Assembly: GCF_004339665.1 (NCBI RefSeq)
Contig: NZ_SMMU01000017.1
Location: 22,935 to 86,934 of the forward strand
DNA: 64,000 bases
Direction: 5' to 3'
Source: Azotobacter chroococcum
Lineage (GTDB): Bacteria > Pseudomonadota > Gammaproteobacteria > Pseudomonadales > Pseudomonadaceae
How positions within the stretch are numbered: the first letter of the stretch is position 1; each line of letters starts with the position of its first letter. This document shows positions 9,796 through 23,193 of the stretch, piece after piece. The notes under the pieces were generated by a model that was not told the origin of the DNA, ran no database searches, and was given only the letters and a program-made list of their open reading frames with translations. The position numbers and the translations under genes were made by a program.

Positions 9796-10932
9796 TTGAC
9801 TAAGCCAGCCATTCTCGCCCTTGCTGATGGCAGCATCTTTCGTGGCGAATCCATCGGTGCCGATGGACAGACCATCGGCGAGGTGGTGTTCAACACTGCC
9901 ATGACCGGCTATCAGGAAATCCTCACCGATCCTTCATATGCGCAGCAGATCGTCACCCTGACCTACCCGCACATCGGCAACACCGGTACCACGCCAGAGG
10001 ACGCCGAGTCCAGTCGCGTGTGGGCCGCCGGCCTGATCATCCGTGACCTGCCGCTGCTGGCCAGCAACTGGCGCAACAAGCAGTCGCTGCCGGACTACCT
10101 CAGGGAAAACGGCTGTGTGGCCATCGCCGACATCGATACCCGCCGCCTGACCCGCATCCTGCGCGAGAAGGGCTCGCAGAACGGTTGCATCCTGGCAGGC
10201 GACGACGCCACCGAGGAAAAGGCCCTGGAACTGGCGCGCAGCTTCCCCGGCCTCAAGGGCATGGATCTGGCCAAGGTGGTCAGCTGCGCCGAGTCCTACG
10301 AGTGGCGCTCCAGTGTTTGGGAGCTGGCGACCGACAGCCATCCGGAAGTTTCGGTCGGCAAACTGCCCTACCATGTGGTGGCCTACGACTTCGGCATCAA
10401 GTTGAACATCCTGCGCATGCTGGTGGCACGTGGCTGCCGCCTGACCGTGGTGCCGGCGCAGACCCCGGCCAGCGCGGTGCTGGCGCTGAGTCCGGACGGC
10501 GTGTTCCTGTCCAACGGCCCGGGCGACCCCGAGCCGTGCGACTATGCGATCCAGGCGATCAAGGACATTCTCGAAACCGAGATTCCGGTGTTCGGCATCT
10601 GCCTCGGCCACCAGTTGCTGGCCCTGGCCTCCGGGGCGAAAACCGTGAAGATGGGCCATGGCCACCATGGCGCCAACCACCCGGTGCAGGACCTCGATAC
10701 GGGTGCGGTGATGATCACCAGCCAGAATCACGGTTTCGCCGTGGACGAGAGCACGCTGCCGACCAATCTGCGGCCGATCCACAAGTCACTGTTCGACGGC
10801 ACCCTGCAGGGCATCGAGCGCACCGACAAGTCGGCCTTCAGCTTCCAGGGCCACCCGGAAGCCAGCCCGGGCCCGCATGACGTGGCCCCGCTGTTCGACC
10901 GCTTCATCGCCGAAATGGCCAAGCGTCGCTGA
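9796..10932 (+). CDS. carA: Carbamoyl-phosphate synthase small subunit CarA
   Basis: CarA is the glutaminase subunit that feeds ammonia to CarB for carbamoyl phosphate, shared by arginine and pyrimidine synthesis. The 378-residue protein has the CPSase N-terminal domain ('[20 protein letters not shown]') and a class I amidotransferase domain with the nucleophile in '[15 protein letters not shown]' and the His-Glu pair in '[11 protein letters not shown]'. The start codon is TTG, five bases after GGGAGG; the family N-terminus '[12 protein letters not shown]' begins there and no suitable ATG exists. Confidence 0.96.
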   Translation: MTKPAILALADGSIFRGESIGADGQTIGEVVFNTAMTGYQEILTDPSYAQQIVTLTYPHIGNTGTTPEDAESSRVWAAGLIIRDLPLLASNWRNKQSLPDYLRENGCVAIADIDTRRLTRILREKGSQNGCILAGDDATEEKALELARSFPGLKGMDLAKVVSCAESYEWRSSVWELATDSHPEVSVGKLPYHVVAYDFGIKLNILRMLVARGCRLTVVPAQTPASAVLALSPDGVFLSNGPGDPEPCDYAIQAIKDILETEIPVFGICLGHQLLALASGAKTVKMGHGHHGANHPVQDLDTGAVMITSQNHGFAVDESTLPTNLRPIHKSLFDGTLQGIERTDKSAFSFQGHPEASPGPHDVAPLFDRFIAEMAKRR

Positions 10933-10968
10933 GCCTGCCGACAGATCAACGGATTCGTGTGAGAGACC

Positions 10969-14186
<3,218 letters not shown>

Positions 14187-14190
<4 letters not shown>

Positions 14191-14663
14191 CCAAGTTTCC
14201 GATGACTGTCCAGGGCGCGCGCGCCCTGGAGGAAGAGCTCAAGCATCTGAAAACCGAACTGCGCCCGCAGATCACCCAGGCGATCGCCGAGGCGCGCGAG
14301 CTGGGCGACCTCAAGGAGAACGCCGAATACCATGCCGCCCGGGAACAGCAGGGCATGGTCGAGGCGCGGATCCGTGATATCGAGGGGCGTCTGCAGAACG
14401 CGCAGGTCATCGATGTGACGGCCATTCCTCATACAGGCAAGGTAATTTTCGGCGTCACCGTGGAAATCGCCAACGTCGAGACCGACGAAACCGTGGTCTA
14501 CCAGATCGTCGGCGACGACGAGGCCGACATCAAGCAGGGCAAGCTGTCGGTCAGTTCACCCATTGCCCGCGCCTTGGTGGGCAAGGAGGAGGGTGATGTG
14601 GTGGTGGTGAAGACACCGAGCGGTACCGTCGAGTACGAGATCATCGAGGTTCGCCACATCTGA
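14187..14663 (+). CDS. greA: Transcription elongation factor GreA
   Basis: GreA binds RNA polymerase and stimulates cleavage of backtracked transcripts. The 158-residue protein has an N-terminal coiled coil with the acidic tip ('[20 protein letters not shown]', the conserved D and E residues) and a C-terminal FKBP-like domain ('[17 protein letters not shown]'). The ATG overlaps the carB TGA by four bases, so it is co-translated with carB. Confidence 0.97.
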
Positions 14664-14779
14664 TCCGAGGGCGTCGCCAAAGGTGGGGCTACCTTCCCGG
14701 GTTGCCCTGCCTGGCGTGCGGTGCTTGGTGCGATGTTGGAGTCGGCTGGTGCTGCGGACTACCGCTGTGCTGGGCTTTC

Positions 14780-14801
14780 GGCGGGCCTGCAGTGACCCGC
14801 C
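14780..14801. terminator. Weak hairpin between greA and yhbY
   Basis: GGCGGG (14780-14785) pairs with CCCGCC (14796-14801). It sits between two convergent genes but has no T-run. Confidence 0.35.
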
Positions 14802-14808
14802 CGTTGCC

Positions 14809-15123
14809 TCAAGCCTGGAGGAAGCGGCTGATGTTCGAGAGGTTCTTGTTCGGCTTGGGGTTCTTGCGGTAGAGCAGGGCGACCTTGCCGATCACCTGCG
14901 CCAGTTCGCTTCCGGATGCCTCGCAGAGTTCGGCAACCACAGCTTGTCGGTCGTCGCGTTCGGCGAGGTTGATCTTCACCTTGATCAGTTCGTGATCGTT
15001 CAGAGCCCGCTCCAGTTCGGCCAGAACACCTTCGGTCACGCCATTTTCGGCCACGATCAAGACAGGCTTCAGGTGATGGCCGATGGATTTGAAATGTTTC
15101 TTCTGCTCCTGAGTGAGCGCCAT
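14809..15123 (-). CDS. yhbY: YhbY/CRS1-type RNA-binding protein
   Basis: This 104-residue protein is a single CRM domain that binds pre-50S ribosomal particles. Visible are 'MALTQEQKKHFKSIGHHLKP', 'VLIVAENGVTEGVLAELERA', 'DHELIKVKINLAERDDR' and 'IGKVALLYRKNP', the latter containing the family GxxG-like region. It is divergent from rlmE, another 50S biogenesis gene, with 86 bp between them, as in E. coli. Confidence 0.93.
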   Translation of the reverse strand: MALTQEQKKHFKSIGHHLKPVLIVAENGVTEGVLAELERALNDHELIKVKINLAERDDRQAVVAELCEASGSELAQVIGKVALLYRKNPKPNKNLSNISRFLQA

Positions 15124-15209
15124 AATCTGACCCCTGCGTCCGATCTTGTTGAAAAGCGGCCTAGTCTACCCGAGCGACCCGGGGCCGCCCAGCCAAACGC
15201 GAGGTACCT

Positions 15210-15833
15210 GTGGCCCGATCCAAGACTAGTCAACGCTGGTTGAAAGAGCATTTCGATGACCCCTACGTGAAGATGGCGCAAAGGGACGGTTATCGCTCAC
15301 GTGCCAGCTACAAACTGCTGGAGATCCAGGAGAAGGACCGCATTCTGCGACCGGGCATGACTGTCGTCGACCTGGGTGCTGCGCCGGGCGGCTGGTCGCA
15401 GGTGACCAGCCGGCTGATCGGCGACCGCGGTTGTCTGATCGCTTCGGATATCCTGCCGATGGACAGCATTCCGGATGTGACCTTCATCCAAGGGGATTTC
15501 ACCGATGATATGGTGTTTGCCCAACTCCTCGAGGCGATCGGCGAGCAGCCGGTCGATCTTGTGATTTCCGACATGGCACCCAATATGAGTGGTGTAAAGG
15601 CGGCCGACCAGCCGCGGGCCATGTATCTATGTGAACTGGCGCTGGATCTGGCCGGGCGGGTCCTGCGTCCGGGAGGTGATTTTCTGATCAAGATCTTCCA
15701 GGGTGAAGGTTTCGATCAGTATCTTCGCCAGGTGCGCGAGGATTTCGACAGGGTGCAGATGCGCAAGCCGCTCTCTTCCCGCGACCGTTCCCGCGAACAA
15801 TATCTGCTCGCGCGCGGCTTTCGCGGAGCCTAG
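15210..15833 (+). CDS. rlmE: 23S rRNA (uridine-2'-O)-methyltransferase RlmE (FtsJ/RrmJ)
   Basis: RlmE methylates U2552 of 23S rRNA in the assembling 50S subunit. The 207-residue protein has the SAM site '[14 protein letters not shown]' and the K-D-K-E catalytic set: Lys in '[14 protein letters not shown]', Asp in '[13 protein letters not shown]', Lys in '[11 protein letters not shown]', and a C-terminal Glu. The start is GTG at 15210, matching the family N-terminus '[15 protein letters not shown]'. It precedes ftsH, and the rlmE-ftsH pair is a heat-shock unit in E. coli; no clear sigma-32 site is seen here. Confidence 0.96.
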   Translation: MARSKTSQRWLKEHFDDPYVKMAQRDGYRSRASYKLLEIQEKDRILRPGMTVVDLGAAPGGWSQVTSRLIGDRGCLIASDILPMDSIPDVTFIQGDFTDDMVFAQLLEAIGEQPVDLVISDMAPNMSGVKAADQPRAMYLCELALDLAGRVLRPGGDFLIKIFQGEGFDQYLRQVREDFDRVQMRKPLSSRDRSREQYLLARGFRGA

Positions 15834-15980
15834 ACTGCTGATGAGCCGCACGCGTGTGCAAAATACGGCACACAAAGGGTTACAGAGAGGCCTGCCGGGG
15901 GCGGGGGTTGTGTATTAAGTTAGGCGGGTAGCTGTACCAGCCGTCATACAGGGACTGGCGCCGTCCCAGAGGGTAGTTAA

Positions 15981-17900
15981 TTGAACGATATGGCAAAGAA
16001 CCTGATTCTGTGGTTGATCATCGCGGCCGTTCTGGTGACCGTGATGAACAACTTTACCAATCCGAGCGAGCCGCAGACGCTGAATTATTCGGACTTCATC
16101 CAACAGGTCAAGGACGGCAAGGTCGAGCGGGTTACCGTGGATGGCTATATCATCAGCGGCCAGCGGATAGGCGGCGACACCTTCAAGACGATCCGTCCGG
16201 CCATTCAGGACGGGGGCCTGATAGGCGATCTGATCGACAACAATGTCCAGATCGAAGGCAAGCAGCCCGAGCAGCAGAGCATCTGGTCGCAATTGCTGGT
16301 GGCCAGCTTCCCGATCCTGGTGATCATTGCCGTATTCATGTTCTTCATGCGCCAGATGCAGGGTGGTGCGGGCGGCAAGGGTGGGCCGATGAGCTTTGGC
16401 AAGAGCAAGGCGCGGCTGCTCTCGGAGGATCAGGTCAAGACCACCTTTGCCGATGTCGCCGGCTGTGACGAGGCCAAGGAAGAGGTCAGCGAGCTGGTCG
16501 AATTTCTCCGCGATCCGGGCAAGTTCCAGCGCCTCGGCGGGCGCATTCCCCGCGGCGTGCTGATGGTCGGCCCGCCCGGTACCGGCAAGACGCTGCTGGC
16601 CAAGGCGATTGCCGGGGAGGCCAAGGTTCCGTTCTTCACCATCTCCGGTTCGGATTTCGTCGAAATGTTCGTCGGGGTCGGTGCCTCGCGTGTCCGGGAC
16701 ATGTTTGATCAGGCCAAGAAACATGCACCCTGCATCATCTTCATCGATGAAATCGATGCTGTCGGTCGTCATCGCGGTGCTGGGCTTGGCGGCGGGCACG
16801 ATGAACGGGAGCAGACGCTCAACCAGTTGCTGGTGGAGATGGACGGCTTCGAGATGAACGATGGCATCATCGTCATCGCCGCGACCAACCGCCCGGACGT
16901 GCTTGACCCGGCGCTGCTGCGTCCAGGTCGCTTCGACCGTCAGGTGGTAGTCGGCCTGCCGGATATCCGTGGTCGCGAGCAGATCCTCAAGGTGCACATG
17001 CGCAAGGTTCCGGTAAGCGAGGATGTCAATCCGACGGTCATCGCCCGTGGTACTCCCGGCTTTTCCGGTGCCGATCTGGCCAACTTGGTAAACGAGGCCT
17101 CGCTGTTTGCCGCGCGTGCCAACAAGCGCATCGTCGAGATGCGCGAGTTCGAGCTGGCCAAGGACAAGATCATGATGGGCGCCGAGCGCAAGACCATGGT
17201 CATGTCCGAAAAGGAAAAGCTCAACACTGCATACCATGAAGCGGGGCATGCGATCGTCGGGCGGCTGGTGCCCGAGCATGATCCTGTCTACAAGGTATCG
17301 ATCATTCCGCGCGGACGCGCTCTGGGCGTGACCATGTTCCTGCCGGAAGAGGATCGCTATAGCCTGTCCAAGCGGGCATTGGTCAGTCAGATCTGTTCGT
17401 TGTTTGGCGGGCGCATTGCCGAGGAGATGACCCTGGGCTTCGAGGGAGTCACTACGGGGGCGTCCAACGACATCATGCGTGCCACCCAGATTGCCCGGAA
17501 CATGGTGACCAAGTGGGGTCTGTCGGAAAAGTTGGGGCCGTTGATGTATGCGGAAGAGGAAGGAGAAGTATTCCTTGGTCGTAGCGCAGGGACCCAGCAC
17601 TCCAATGTCTCAGCGGAAACTGCCAGGCTGATCGATCAGGAAGTCCGCAGCATCATCGACCAGTGCTACGGCACGGCCACGCAATTGCTGAGGGACAACC
17701 GTGACAAGCTGGACATGATGGCGGAGGCATTGATGAAGTATGAAACCATCGATGCCGATCAGATCGACGACATCATGGCGGGGCGCACTGTTCGCGAGCC
17801 GAAGGACTGGCAGGGTGGTTCCGGTACCTCTGGTACGCCGGCTTCCCAGGGAGGCAACCGGGCCGAGTCTCCGATCGGAGGGCCGGCTGGCGAACATTAA
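15981..17900 (+). CDS. ftsH: ATP-dependent zinc metalloprotease FtsH
   Basis: FtsH is a membrane-anchored AAA protease that degrades regulatory and misassembled membrane proteins. The 639-residue product has two membrane segments (about 8-27 and 103-122), the Walker A motif '[18 protein letters not shown]', Walker B '[12 protein letters not shown]', and the zinc site 'HEAGH'. The start may be TTG at 15981 ('[11 protein letters not shown]') or ATG at 15990 ('MAKNLILW'); both agree with annotated homologues. The Gly/Ser/Pro-rich tail is typical. Confidence 0.97.
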   Translation: MNDMAKNLILWLIIAAVLVTVMNNFTNPSEPQTLNYSDFIQQVKDGKVERVTVDGYIISGQRIGGDTFKTIRPAIQDGGLIGDLIDNNVQIEGKQPEQQSIWSQLLVASFPILVIIAVFMFFMRQMQGGAGGKGGPMSFGKSKARLLSEDQVKTTFADVAGCDEAKEEVSELVEFLRDPGKFQRLGGRIPRGVLMVGPPGTGKTLLAKAIAGEAKVPFFTISGSDFVEMFVGVGASRVRDMFDQAKKHAPCIIFIDEIDAVGRHRGAGLGGGHDEREQTLNQLLVEMDGFEMNDGIIVIAATNRPDVLDPALLRPGRFDRQVVVGLPDIRGREQILKVHMRKVPVSEDVNPTVIARGTPGFSGADLANLVNEASLFAARANKRIVEMREFELAKDKIMMGAERKTMVMSEKEKLNTAYHEAGHAIVGRLVPEHDPVYKVSIIPRGRALGVTMFLPEEDRYSLSKRALVSQICSLFGGRIAEEMTLGFEGVTTGASNDIMRATQIARNMVTKWGLSEKLGPLMYAEEEGEVFLGRSAGTQHSNVSAETARLIDQEVRSIIDQCYGTATQLLRDNRDKLDMMAEALMKYETIDADQIDDIMAGRTVREPKDWQGGSGTSGTPASQGGNRAESPIGGPAGEH

Positions 17901-17909
17901 GGCTTGAAA

Positions 17910-18776
17910 ATGACCTTGTTGCCTCCGACCCGGTTGCCTTGTGGCAACCGGGTTCTTGATTTGTCGCGCTCCCATGTGATGGGAATTCTCAATGTAACGC
18001 CAGACTCCTTTTCCGATGGGGGGCGCTTCAGCGGACTCGATGCTGCGTTGAGCCATGCGCGAAGCATGGTCGCCGCTGGAGCCACGCTGATCGATGTCGG
18101 GGGGGAGTCGACTCGTCCTGGTGCTCGCGTGGTGTCGGCGGAGGAGGAACTGGATCGAGTCGCGCCCGTCGTCGAAGCCATTGCCGCCGAATTGGATGTC
18201 ATCATTTCGGTGGATACCTCAACTCCGGCGGTAATGCGCGAGACAGCCCGGCTGGGCGCTGGTCTGATCAATGACGTCCGCTCACTGCAGCGGGACGGTG
18301 CTCTGGAGGTGGCGGTGGAGGCGGGGCTGCCTGTCTGTTTGATGCACATGCTGGGAGAGCCGGTCACCATGCAGCAGGATCCCGGCTATGTGGATCTGCT
18401 GGGTGAGGTGCGCAGCTTTCTGCTCGGGCGTATGCAGGCCTGTGCTGCGGCGGGGATTCCGACCGAGCGTCTGCTGCTGGATCCGGGCTTTGGGTTTGCC
18501 AAGACGCTGCAGCACAACCTGCTGCTGTTCAGGCACATGGAAATACTGCATGAACTTGGTCGTCCGCTATTGGTCGGTGTCTCCCGCAAAAGCATGATTG
18601 GTCAGGTATTGGGGCGCGAGGTTGGTCAGCGCCTGAACGGCAGCCTGGCCCTGGCGGCATTGGCGGTAGCCAAGGGTGCGCGTATCGTGCGGGTGCATGA
18701 CGTGGCGGAAACGGTCGAGGTGGTACGAATGATCGATGCCGTGGAGATGGCAGAATGGGGGGAGGGGAAGCGTTGA
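17910..18776 (+). CDS. folP: Dihydropteroate synthase FolP
   Basis: FolP joins 4-aminobenzoate to dihydropterin pyrophosphate in folate synthesis and is the sulfonamide target. The 288-residue TIM barrel has the two family signatures, '[17 protein letters not shown]' and '[16 protein letters not shown]', and the loop '[16 protein letters not shown]'. The ATG at 17910 lies seven bases after AAGG; a TTG at 17904 is also open. It sits between ftsH and glmM, the standard gammaproteobacterial order, and its stop overlaps glmM. Confidence 0.96.
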   Translation: MTLLPPTRLPCGNRVLDLSRSHVMGILNVTPDSFSDGGRFSGLDAALSHARSMVAAGATLIDVGGESTRPGARVVSAEEELDRVAPVVEAIAAELDVIISVDTSTPAVMRETARLGAGLINDVRSLQRDGALEVAVEAGLPVCLMHMLGEPVTMQQDPGYVDLLGEVRSFLLGRMQACAAAGIPTERLLLDPGFGFAKTLQHNLLLFRHMEILHELGRPLLVGVSRKSMIGQVLGREVGQRLNGSLALAALAVAKGARIVRVHDVAETVEVVRMIDAVEMAEWGEGKR

Positions 18777-20110
18777 GCAAAAAATATTTCGGCACCGACG
18801 GCATTCGTGGGCGGGTAGGTGAATACCCCATCACGCCGGACTTCATGCTCAAGCTGGGATGGGCTGCCGGCAAGGCCTTCCGTCGCCAAGGCATATGCCG
18901 TGTGCTGGTCGGCAAGGATACCCGCATATCCGGCTACATGTTCGAGTCGGTACTGGAGGCGGGGCTCTCCGCTGCTGGTGCCGATGTGCTGCTGCTCGGC
19001 CCCATGCCGACACCGGCCATCGCCTACCTCACGCGAACCTTTCATGCCGAGGCCGGTATTGTCATCAGTGCCTCGCACAACCCCCATTATGACAATGGCA
19101 TCAAATTCTTCTCCGGACAGGGAACCAAGCTGCCCGACGAACTGGAGCTGATCATCGAGGAGCTGCTCGATACGCCGATGACGGTGGTCGACTCGGCCCG
19201 GCTGGGCAAGGTTTCCCGTATCAACGATGCGGCCGGGCGCTATATCGAATTCTGCAAGAGCAGTGTGCCGACCGGCACCAGCTTTGCCGGCCTCAAGATC
19301 GTCGTGGACTGCGCCCATGGCGCGACCTACAAGGTCGCTCCCAGTGTATTCCGCGAGCTGGGTGCCGAGGTGGCGGTTCTGGCGGCCCAGCCCAACGGGC
19401 TGAACATCAACGACCGTTGCGGCTCTACCGATATCGTTGCATTGCAGGCCGAGGTGCTCATGCAGCGTGCCGATCTCGGTATCGCTTTCGATGGCGATGG
19501 CGACCGTGTGCTGATGGTTGACCATACAGGAGCTGTGGTCGATGGTGATGAGCTGCTCTTTCTCATCGCGCGCGATATGCAGGAGCAGGGCAGTCTGCAA
19601 GGGGGGGTGGTCGGCACTCTGATGAGCAACCTGGGGCTGGAGCTGGCTCTGCAGGACATTGGCATTCCGTTCGAGCGAGCCAAGGTCGGCGATCGTTATG
19701 TCATGGCCGAACTGCTGACCCGCAATTGGCAACTGGGTGGCGAGAGTTCCGGACATATCGTTTGCTGTCATCATGCAACGACGGGTGATGGCATTATTGC
19801 TGCGCTGCAGGTGCTGATGGCCTTGAAGCATCGTGGGCAGAGGCTTGCCGAGGCGCGCCAGGGGATGCGCAAATTTCCGCAGGTGCTGGTCAACGTGCGT
19901 TATGCGGGTGACAAGGATCCTGTTGGGCATCCGTCCGTGCTGGAGGCCTGCGAGCGCGTGACAGAACAAATGGCGGGGCGAGGACGGGTACTGCTGCGCA
20001 AGTCGGGTACCGAGCCCTTGGTGCGGGTGATGGTAGAGGGCGACGACGAAAGTCAGGTGCGACTCCATGCCGATCATCTGGCAAAGATTGTTGCGGATGT
20101 ATGTGCTTGA
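18773..20110 (+). CDS. glmM: Phosphoglucosamine mutase GlmM
   Basis: GlmM converts glucosamine-6-phosphate to glucosamine-1-phosphate for peptidoglycan and LPS. The 445-residue protein has the active-site serine in '[15 protein letters not shown]', the metal loop '[12 protein letters not shown]' and the phosphate-binding '[16 protein letters not shown]'. The start is TTG at 18773, within the folP stop (TTGA), after GGGGGGAGGGGAAG. This gives the family N-terminus '[13 protein letters not shown]' and the usual 445-residue length; an ATG at 18755 would add residues read from the ribosome binding site. Confidence 0.95.
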   Translation: MSKKYFGTDGIRGRVGEYPITPDFMLKLGWAAGKAFRRQGICRVLVGKDTRISGYMFESVLEAGLSAAGADVLLLGPMPTPAIAYLTRTFHAEAGIVISASHNPHYDNGIKFFSGQGTKLPDELELIIEELLDTPMTVVDSARLGKVSRINDAAGRYIEFCKSSVPTGTSFAGLKIVVDCAHGATYKVAPSVFRELGAEVAVLAAQPNGLNINDRCGSTDIVALQAEVLMQRADLGIAFDGDGDRVLMVDHTGAVVDGDELLFLIARDMQEQGSLQGGVVGTLMSNLGLELALQDIGIPFERAKVGDRYVMAELLTRNWQLGGESSGHIVCCHHATTGDGIIAALQVLMALKHRGQRLAEARQGMRKFPQVLVNVRYAGDKDPVGHPSVLEACERVTEQMAGRGRVLLRKSGTEPLVRVMVEGDDESQVRLHADHLAKIVADVCA

Positions 20111-20173
20111 TTCGCTTGCGAGTTATTTTTGGTTCGTATAACATCTGCGCCCACTTTGATTGATCAGGTGGGC

Positions 20174-20375
20174 ATGCGTTGCCCCCTGGTTTGTGAGTGG
20201 TGAGCATGCTGCCCGTGTCCGCAGTTTGTGGGGCTGCTTGGGTGTCCGCGCTGCTGGTCGCTCATGGGTGGCAAGTGCGGCCGATTCGTTTGGTGCGCTT
20301 GATGTTGATGGGGTTCGTTGATGGGCCTCGATGCGGATGAGATCTGGTGCGATCTGTCGCGCTGCGGGTAACTGA
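20174..20375 (+). pseudogene. tpiA: Decayed triosephosphate isomerase gene (tpiA remnant)
   Basis: In related genomes a full tpiA (about 750 bp) lies between glmM and secG; here only about 200 bp remain. The 5' end keeps an ATG after AGGTGG and codes 'MRCPLV', like the TpiA start MRRPLVAGNWKMHG, but meets a stop after a Trp codon. The 3' end, read over small frameshifts, resembles the TpiA C-terminus: 'SFGALDVDG', then pieces like GGxSLNADEF, and finally '[10 protein letters not shown]' with a TGA at 20373-20375, two bases before secG. The middle of the gene is gone. The alignment was made by eye from knowledge of Pseudomonas TpiA. Confidence 0.75.
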
Positions 20376-20377
20376 AG

Positions 20378-20767
20378 ATGCTGGAAACGGAAACGATCGT
20401 TATCGTCTTTCACCTGCTGGCTGCGCTGGGTGTGGTCGCGCTGGTTTTGATTCAGCAGGGTAAGGGGGCGGAAGCAGGTGCTTCTTTTGGTTCTGGTGCG
20501 TCGGCTACGGTTTTCGGTAGTCAAGGTTCCTCTACCTTTCTGAGTCGCGTTACTGCTATACTCGCCACCGCTTTTTTCCTGACCAGTTTGGGGTTGGGGT
20601 TTTTGGCAAAGGAAAAAGCTGACTCGTTGAGTCAGGCTGGTCTGCCGGATCCGGCGGTGCTGGAGATCCAGCAGAAGAAGTCGGCAGTAGAAGATGTGCC
20701 GGTGCTTGAGGAGAAAGGGGCTGCAGGCAATGCCGTAGACGTGCCGCAGGCTCCGGAACAGAAGTAA
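20378..20767 (+). CDS. secG: Preprotein translocase subunit SecG
   Basis: SecG is the small non-essential subunit of the SecYEG channel. The 129-residue protein has two membrane helices (about residues 4-24 and 55-75) joined by the conserved loop '[19 protein letters not shown]' and a charged C-terminal tail. It begins two bases after the end of the tpiA remnant and is followed directly by tRNA-Leu, the usual position in Pseudomonas. Confidence 0.95.
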   Translation: MLETETIVIVFHLLAALGVVALVLIQQGKGAEAGASFGSGASATVFGSQGSSTFLSRVTAILATAFFLTSLGLGFLAKEKADSLSQAGLPDPAVLEIQQKKSAVEDVPVLEEKGAAGNAVDVPQAPEQK

Positions 20768-20775
20768 AGGTTTTT

Positions 20776-20861
20776 GCCGAGGTGGTGGAATTGGTAGACA
20801 CGCTACCTTGAGGTGGTAGTGGCCATAGGCTGTAGGGGTTCGAGTCCCCTCCTCGGTACCA
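20776..20861 (+). tRNA. tRNA-Leu (anticodon GAG)
   Basis: The acceptor GCCGAGG pairs with CCTCGGT. The anticodon stem CTACC/GGTAG carries the loop TTGAGGT, giving GAG. A long variable arm and the T loop GGTTCGAGTCC are present, and the CCA end is encoded (20859-20861). It lies nine bases after the secG stop. Confidence 0.95.
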
Positions 20862-20864
20862 AAT

Positions 20865-20896
20865 CAAGAGAGCCCGCTAATCAGCGGGCTCTCTTG
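20865..20896. terminator. Hairpin after tRNA-Leu
   Basis: A perfect 14-bp stem CAAGAGAGCCCGCT (20865-20878) and its complement (20883-20896) close AATC. There is only a short T content, but the position after a tRNA supports termination or 3'-end protection. Confidence 0.7.
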
Positions 20897-20958
20897 TCGG
20901 TGGAAGTTAGGTTGACTGGGAGTTGAGGTCATGCGTATACTTCCGCTCCAGCTTTTGA

Positions 20959-21035
<77 letters not shown>

Positions 21036-21046
21036 GTTGTCGCAGA

Positions 21047-21069
21047 AGCCCCTTTCCAAGGGGCTTTTT
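21047..21069 (+). terminator. Rho-independent terminator after tRNA-fMet
   Basis: AGCCCCTT pairs with AAGGGGCT around TCC, followed by a T-run. Confidence 0.85.
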
Positions 21070-21128
21070 GCTAGCTAGAAAGCAGCAAGTGCCGGTAAGC
21101 GGCGCACATGGCGAAGATGATAAAGGGA

Positions 21129-21150
21129 ATGGGCGTTTCGCCCATTTTTT
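21129..21150 (+). terminator. Short terminator-like hairpin before rimP
   Basis: ATGGGCG (21129-21135) pairs with CGCCCAT (21139-21145) around TTT and is followed by TTTTT. It lies 29 bp before the rimP start, so it could be an attenuator in the leader of the rimP-nusA-infB operon rather than a second terminator for the tRNA. Confidence 0.65.
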
Positions 21151-21178
21151 ATTTGCACAGCATGCGCGAGGGGTTCAG

Positions 21179-21637
21179 GTGTCGAGCAAGCTAGAACAGT
21201 TGCAGGCCTTGTTGGCCCCGGTAGTCGAGGCGCTCGGCTATGAATGTTGGGGCATTGAGTTCCTGTCGCAGGGGCGGCACTCGCTACTGCGGGTCTATAT
21301 CGATCACGCCAACGGCATCCTCATCGATGATTGCGAAAAGGTCAGTCGCCAGATCAGTGGCGTGCTCGATGTGGAGGATCCGATCAGCAATGAATACACC
21401 CTCGAGGTTTCCTCTCCAGGCATGGACCGGCCCCTATTCACTCTCGAACAGTTTGCCCGCAGCGCCGGCGAACAGGTGAAGATCAGGCTGCGCTCCCCCT
21501 TCGAGGGGCGGCGCAACTTCCAGGGGCTCCTGCGTGGCGTTGAGGATCAGGATGTGGTCGTGTTGGTGGACGACCACGAATACCTGTTGCCGCTCGATCT
21601 GATCGATAAAGCCAATATCATTCCCCGTTTTGACTGA
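21179..21637 (+). CDS. rimP: Ribosome maturation factor RimP
   Basis: RimP assists maturation of the 30S subunit. The 152-residue protein has the family features '[20 protein letters not shown]', '[18 protein letters not shown]' and '[20 protein letters not shown]'. The GTG at 21179 follows GAGGGG by five bases and gives the usual length; the frame is open upstream through the hairpin region without homology. It is the first gene of the nusA-infB operon. Confidence 0.95.
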   Translation: MSSKLEQLQALLAPVVEALGYECWGIEFLSQGRHSLLRVYIDHANGILIDDCEKVSRQISGVLDVEDPISNEYTLEVSSPGMDRPLFTLEQFARSAGEQVKIRLRSPFEGRRNFQGLLRGVEDQDVVVLVDDHEYLLPLDLIDKANIIPRFD

Positions 21638-21684
21638 GACGCGGATCCCGCGGATCCCAATGGATTGCGAAAGGCGAGCGTACG

Positions 21685-23166
21685 ATGAGCAAAGAAGTAC
21701 TGCTGGTAGTTGAGTCGGTGTCCAACGAAAAGGGCGTCCCGGCCGGTGTGATTTTCGAAGCCTTGGAGCTGGCGCTGGCCACTGCCACCAAGAAGCGCTA
21801 CGAGGACGAAGTCGATCTGCGCGTGCAGATCAATCGCCAGAGCGGTGCGTACGACACTTTCCGTCGCTGGACCGTCGTCGAGGACGATTTGCTGGAAAAT
21901 CCGGCTGCCGAACTGACGCTCGACGAGGCCCGCGAGCGCGAGCCGGATGCCAAGCTGGGCGATGTGGTCGAGGAAAAGATCGAATCCATCGAATTCGGAC
22001 GCATTGCCGCGCAGACTGCCAAGCAGGTGATCGTGCAAAAGGTGCGGGAGGCCGAGCGCGCCCAGGTGGTGGATGCCTACCGCGAACGTGTGGGTGAGAT
22101 CATTTCCGGTAGCGTGAAGAAGGTGACCCGGGACAATGTCATCGTCGATCTTGGCAACAACGCCGAAGCGCTGCTGGCGAGGGAGGACATCATTCCGCGC
22201 GAAACCTTCCGGGTCGGTGCGCGGGTACGAGCCCTGCTGAAGGAGATTCGCCCGGAAAACCGCGGCCCCCAGCTGATCCTGTCGCGTACTGCGCCGGGCA
22301 TGCTGATCGAGCTGTTCCGCATCGAGGTGCCGGAGATCGCCGAAGGTTTGATCGAAGTGAAGGCTGCCTCCCGTGACCCGGGGTCGCGCGCCAAGATCGC
22401 CGTGCGCTCCAAGGACAAGCGTATCGACCCGCAGGGTGCCTGCATCGGCATGCGCGGCTCGCGCGTGCAGGCCGTTTCCGGCGAACTGGGGGGCGAGCGT
22501 GTCGACATCGTGCTGTGGGACGACAACCCGGCGCAGTTCGTGATCAACGCAATGGCGCCGGCCGAAGTGGCGGCGATCATTGTCGATGAGGACGCGCATG
22601 CAATGGATGTCGCCGTGGCCGACGATAACCTGGCCCAAGCTATTGGTCGTGGTGGACAGAACGTGCGGCTGGCCAGCCAACTGACCGGTTGGACCCTGAA
22701 TGTGATGACCGAGGCTGACATCCAGGCCAAGCAACAGGCCGAGACTGGCGGCATTCTGCGCTCCTTCGTCGAGGAGCTGGAGGTCGACGAGGAACTGGCG
22801 CAGGTGCTGGTGGAGGAAGGCTTCACCAGCCTAGAAGAGATTGCCTATGTACCGATGGAGGAGATGCTCGCCATTGATGGCTTCGATGAGGAGATCGTCA
22901 ACGAGTTGCGCGCACGCGCCAAGGATCGCCTGCTGACCAAGGCCATTGCTACTGAAGAAAAGCTGGCGGAAGCCCATCCGGCCGAAGACCTGCTCTCGCT
23001 CGAGGGCATGGACAAGGAGCTGGCGGTTGAGCTGGCGATGCGCGGAGTGATTACCCGCGAAGACCTGGCCGAGCAGTCGATCGACGACCTGCTCGACATC
23101 GACGGCATGGATGAAGAGCGTGCCGGCAAGCTGATCATGGCCGCCCGAGCCCACTGGTTCGAGTAA
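21685..23166 (+). CDS. nusA: Transcription termination/antitermination factor NusA
   Basis: NusA binds RNA polymerase and affects pausing, termination and rRNA antitermination. The 493-residue protein has an N-terminal polymerase-binding domain, an S1 domain (about 135-200, '[20 protein letters not shown]'), two KH domains ('[20 protein letters not shown]' and '[19 protein letters not shown]') and two C-terminal acidic helix-hairpin-helix repeats (about 365-490). Full length and order are as in E. coli. Confidence 0.97.
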   Translation: MSKEVLLVVESVSNEKGVPAGVIFEALELALATATKKRYEDEVDLRVQINRQSGAYDTFRRWTVVEDDLLENPAAELTLDEAREREPDAKLGDVVEEKIESIEFGRIAAQTAKQVIVQKVREAERAQVVDAYRERVGEIISGSVKKVTRDNVIVDLGNNAEALLAREDIIPRETFRVGARVRALLKEIRPENRGPQLILSRTAPGMLIELFRIEVPEIAEGLIEVKAASRDPGSRAKIAVRSKDKRIDPQGACIGMRGSRVQAVSGELGGERVDIVLWDDNPAQFVINAMAPAEVAAIIVDEDAHAMDVAVADDNLAQAIGRGGQNVRLASQLTGWTLNVMTEADIQAKQQAETGGILRSFVEELEVDEELAQVLVEEGFTSLEEIAYVPMEEMLAIDGFDEEIVNELRARAKDRLLTKAIATEEKLAEAHPAEDLLSLEGMDKELAVELAMRGVITREDLAEQSIDDLLDIDGMDEERAGKLIMAARAHWFE

Positions 23167-23193
23167 GCATTAGCGGCCTGAGGAGAGAGATGC

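Noticed and set aside
20123..20524. Minus-strand frame of 133 codons across the glmM-secG gap
   Set aside because: Composition without domain; the region is better explained as tpiA remnant plus secG.
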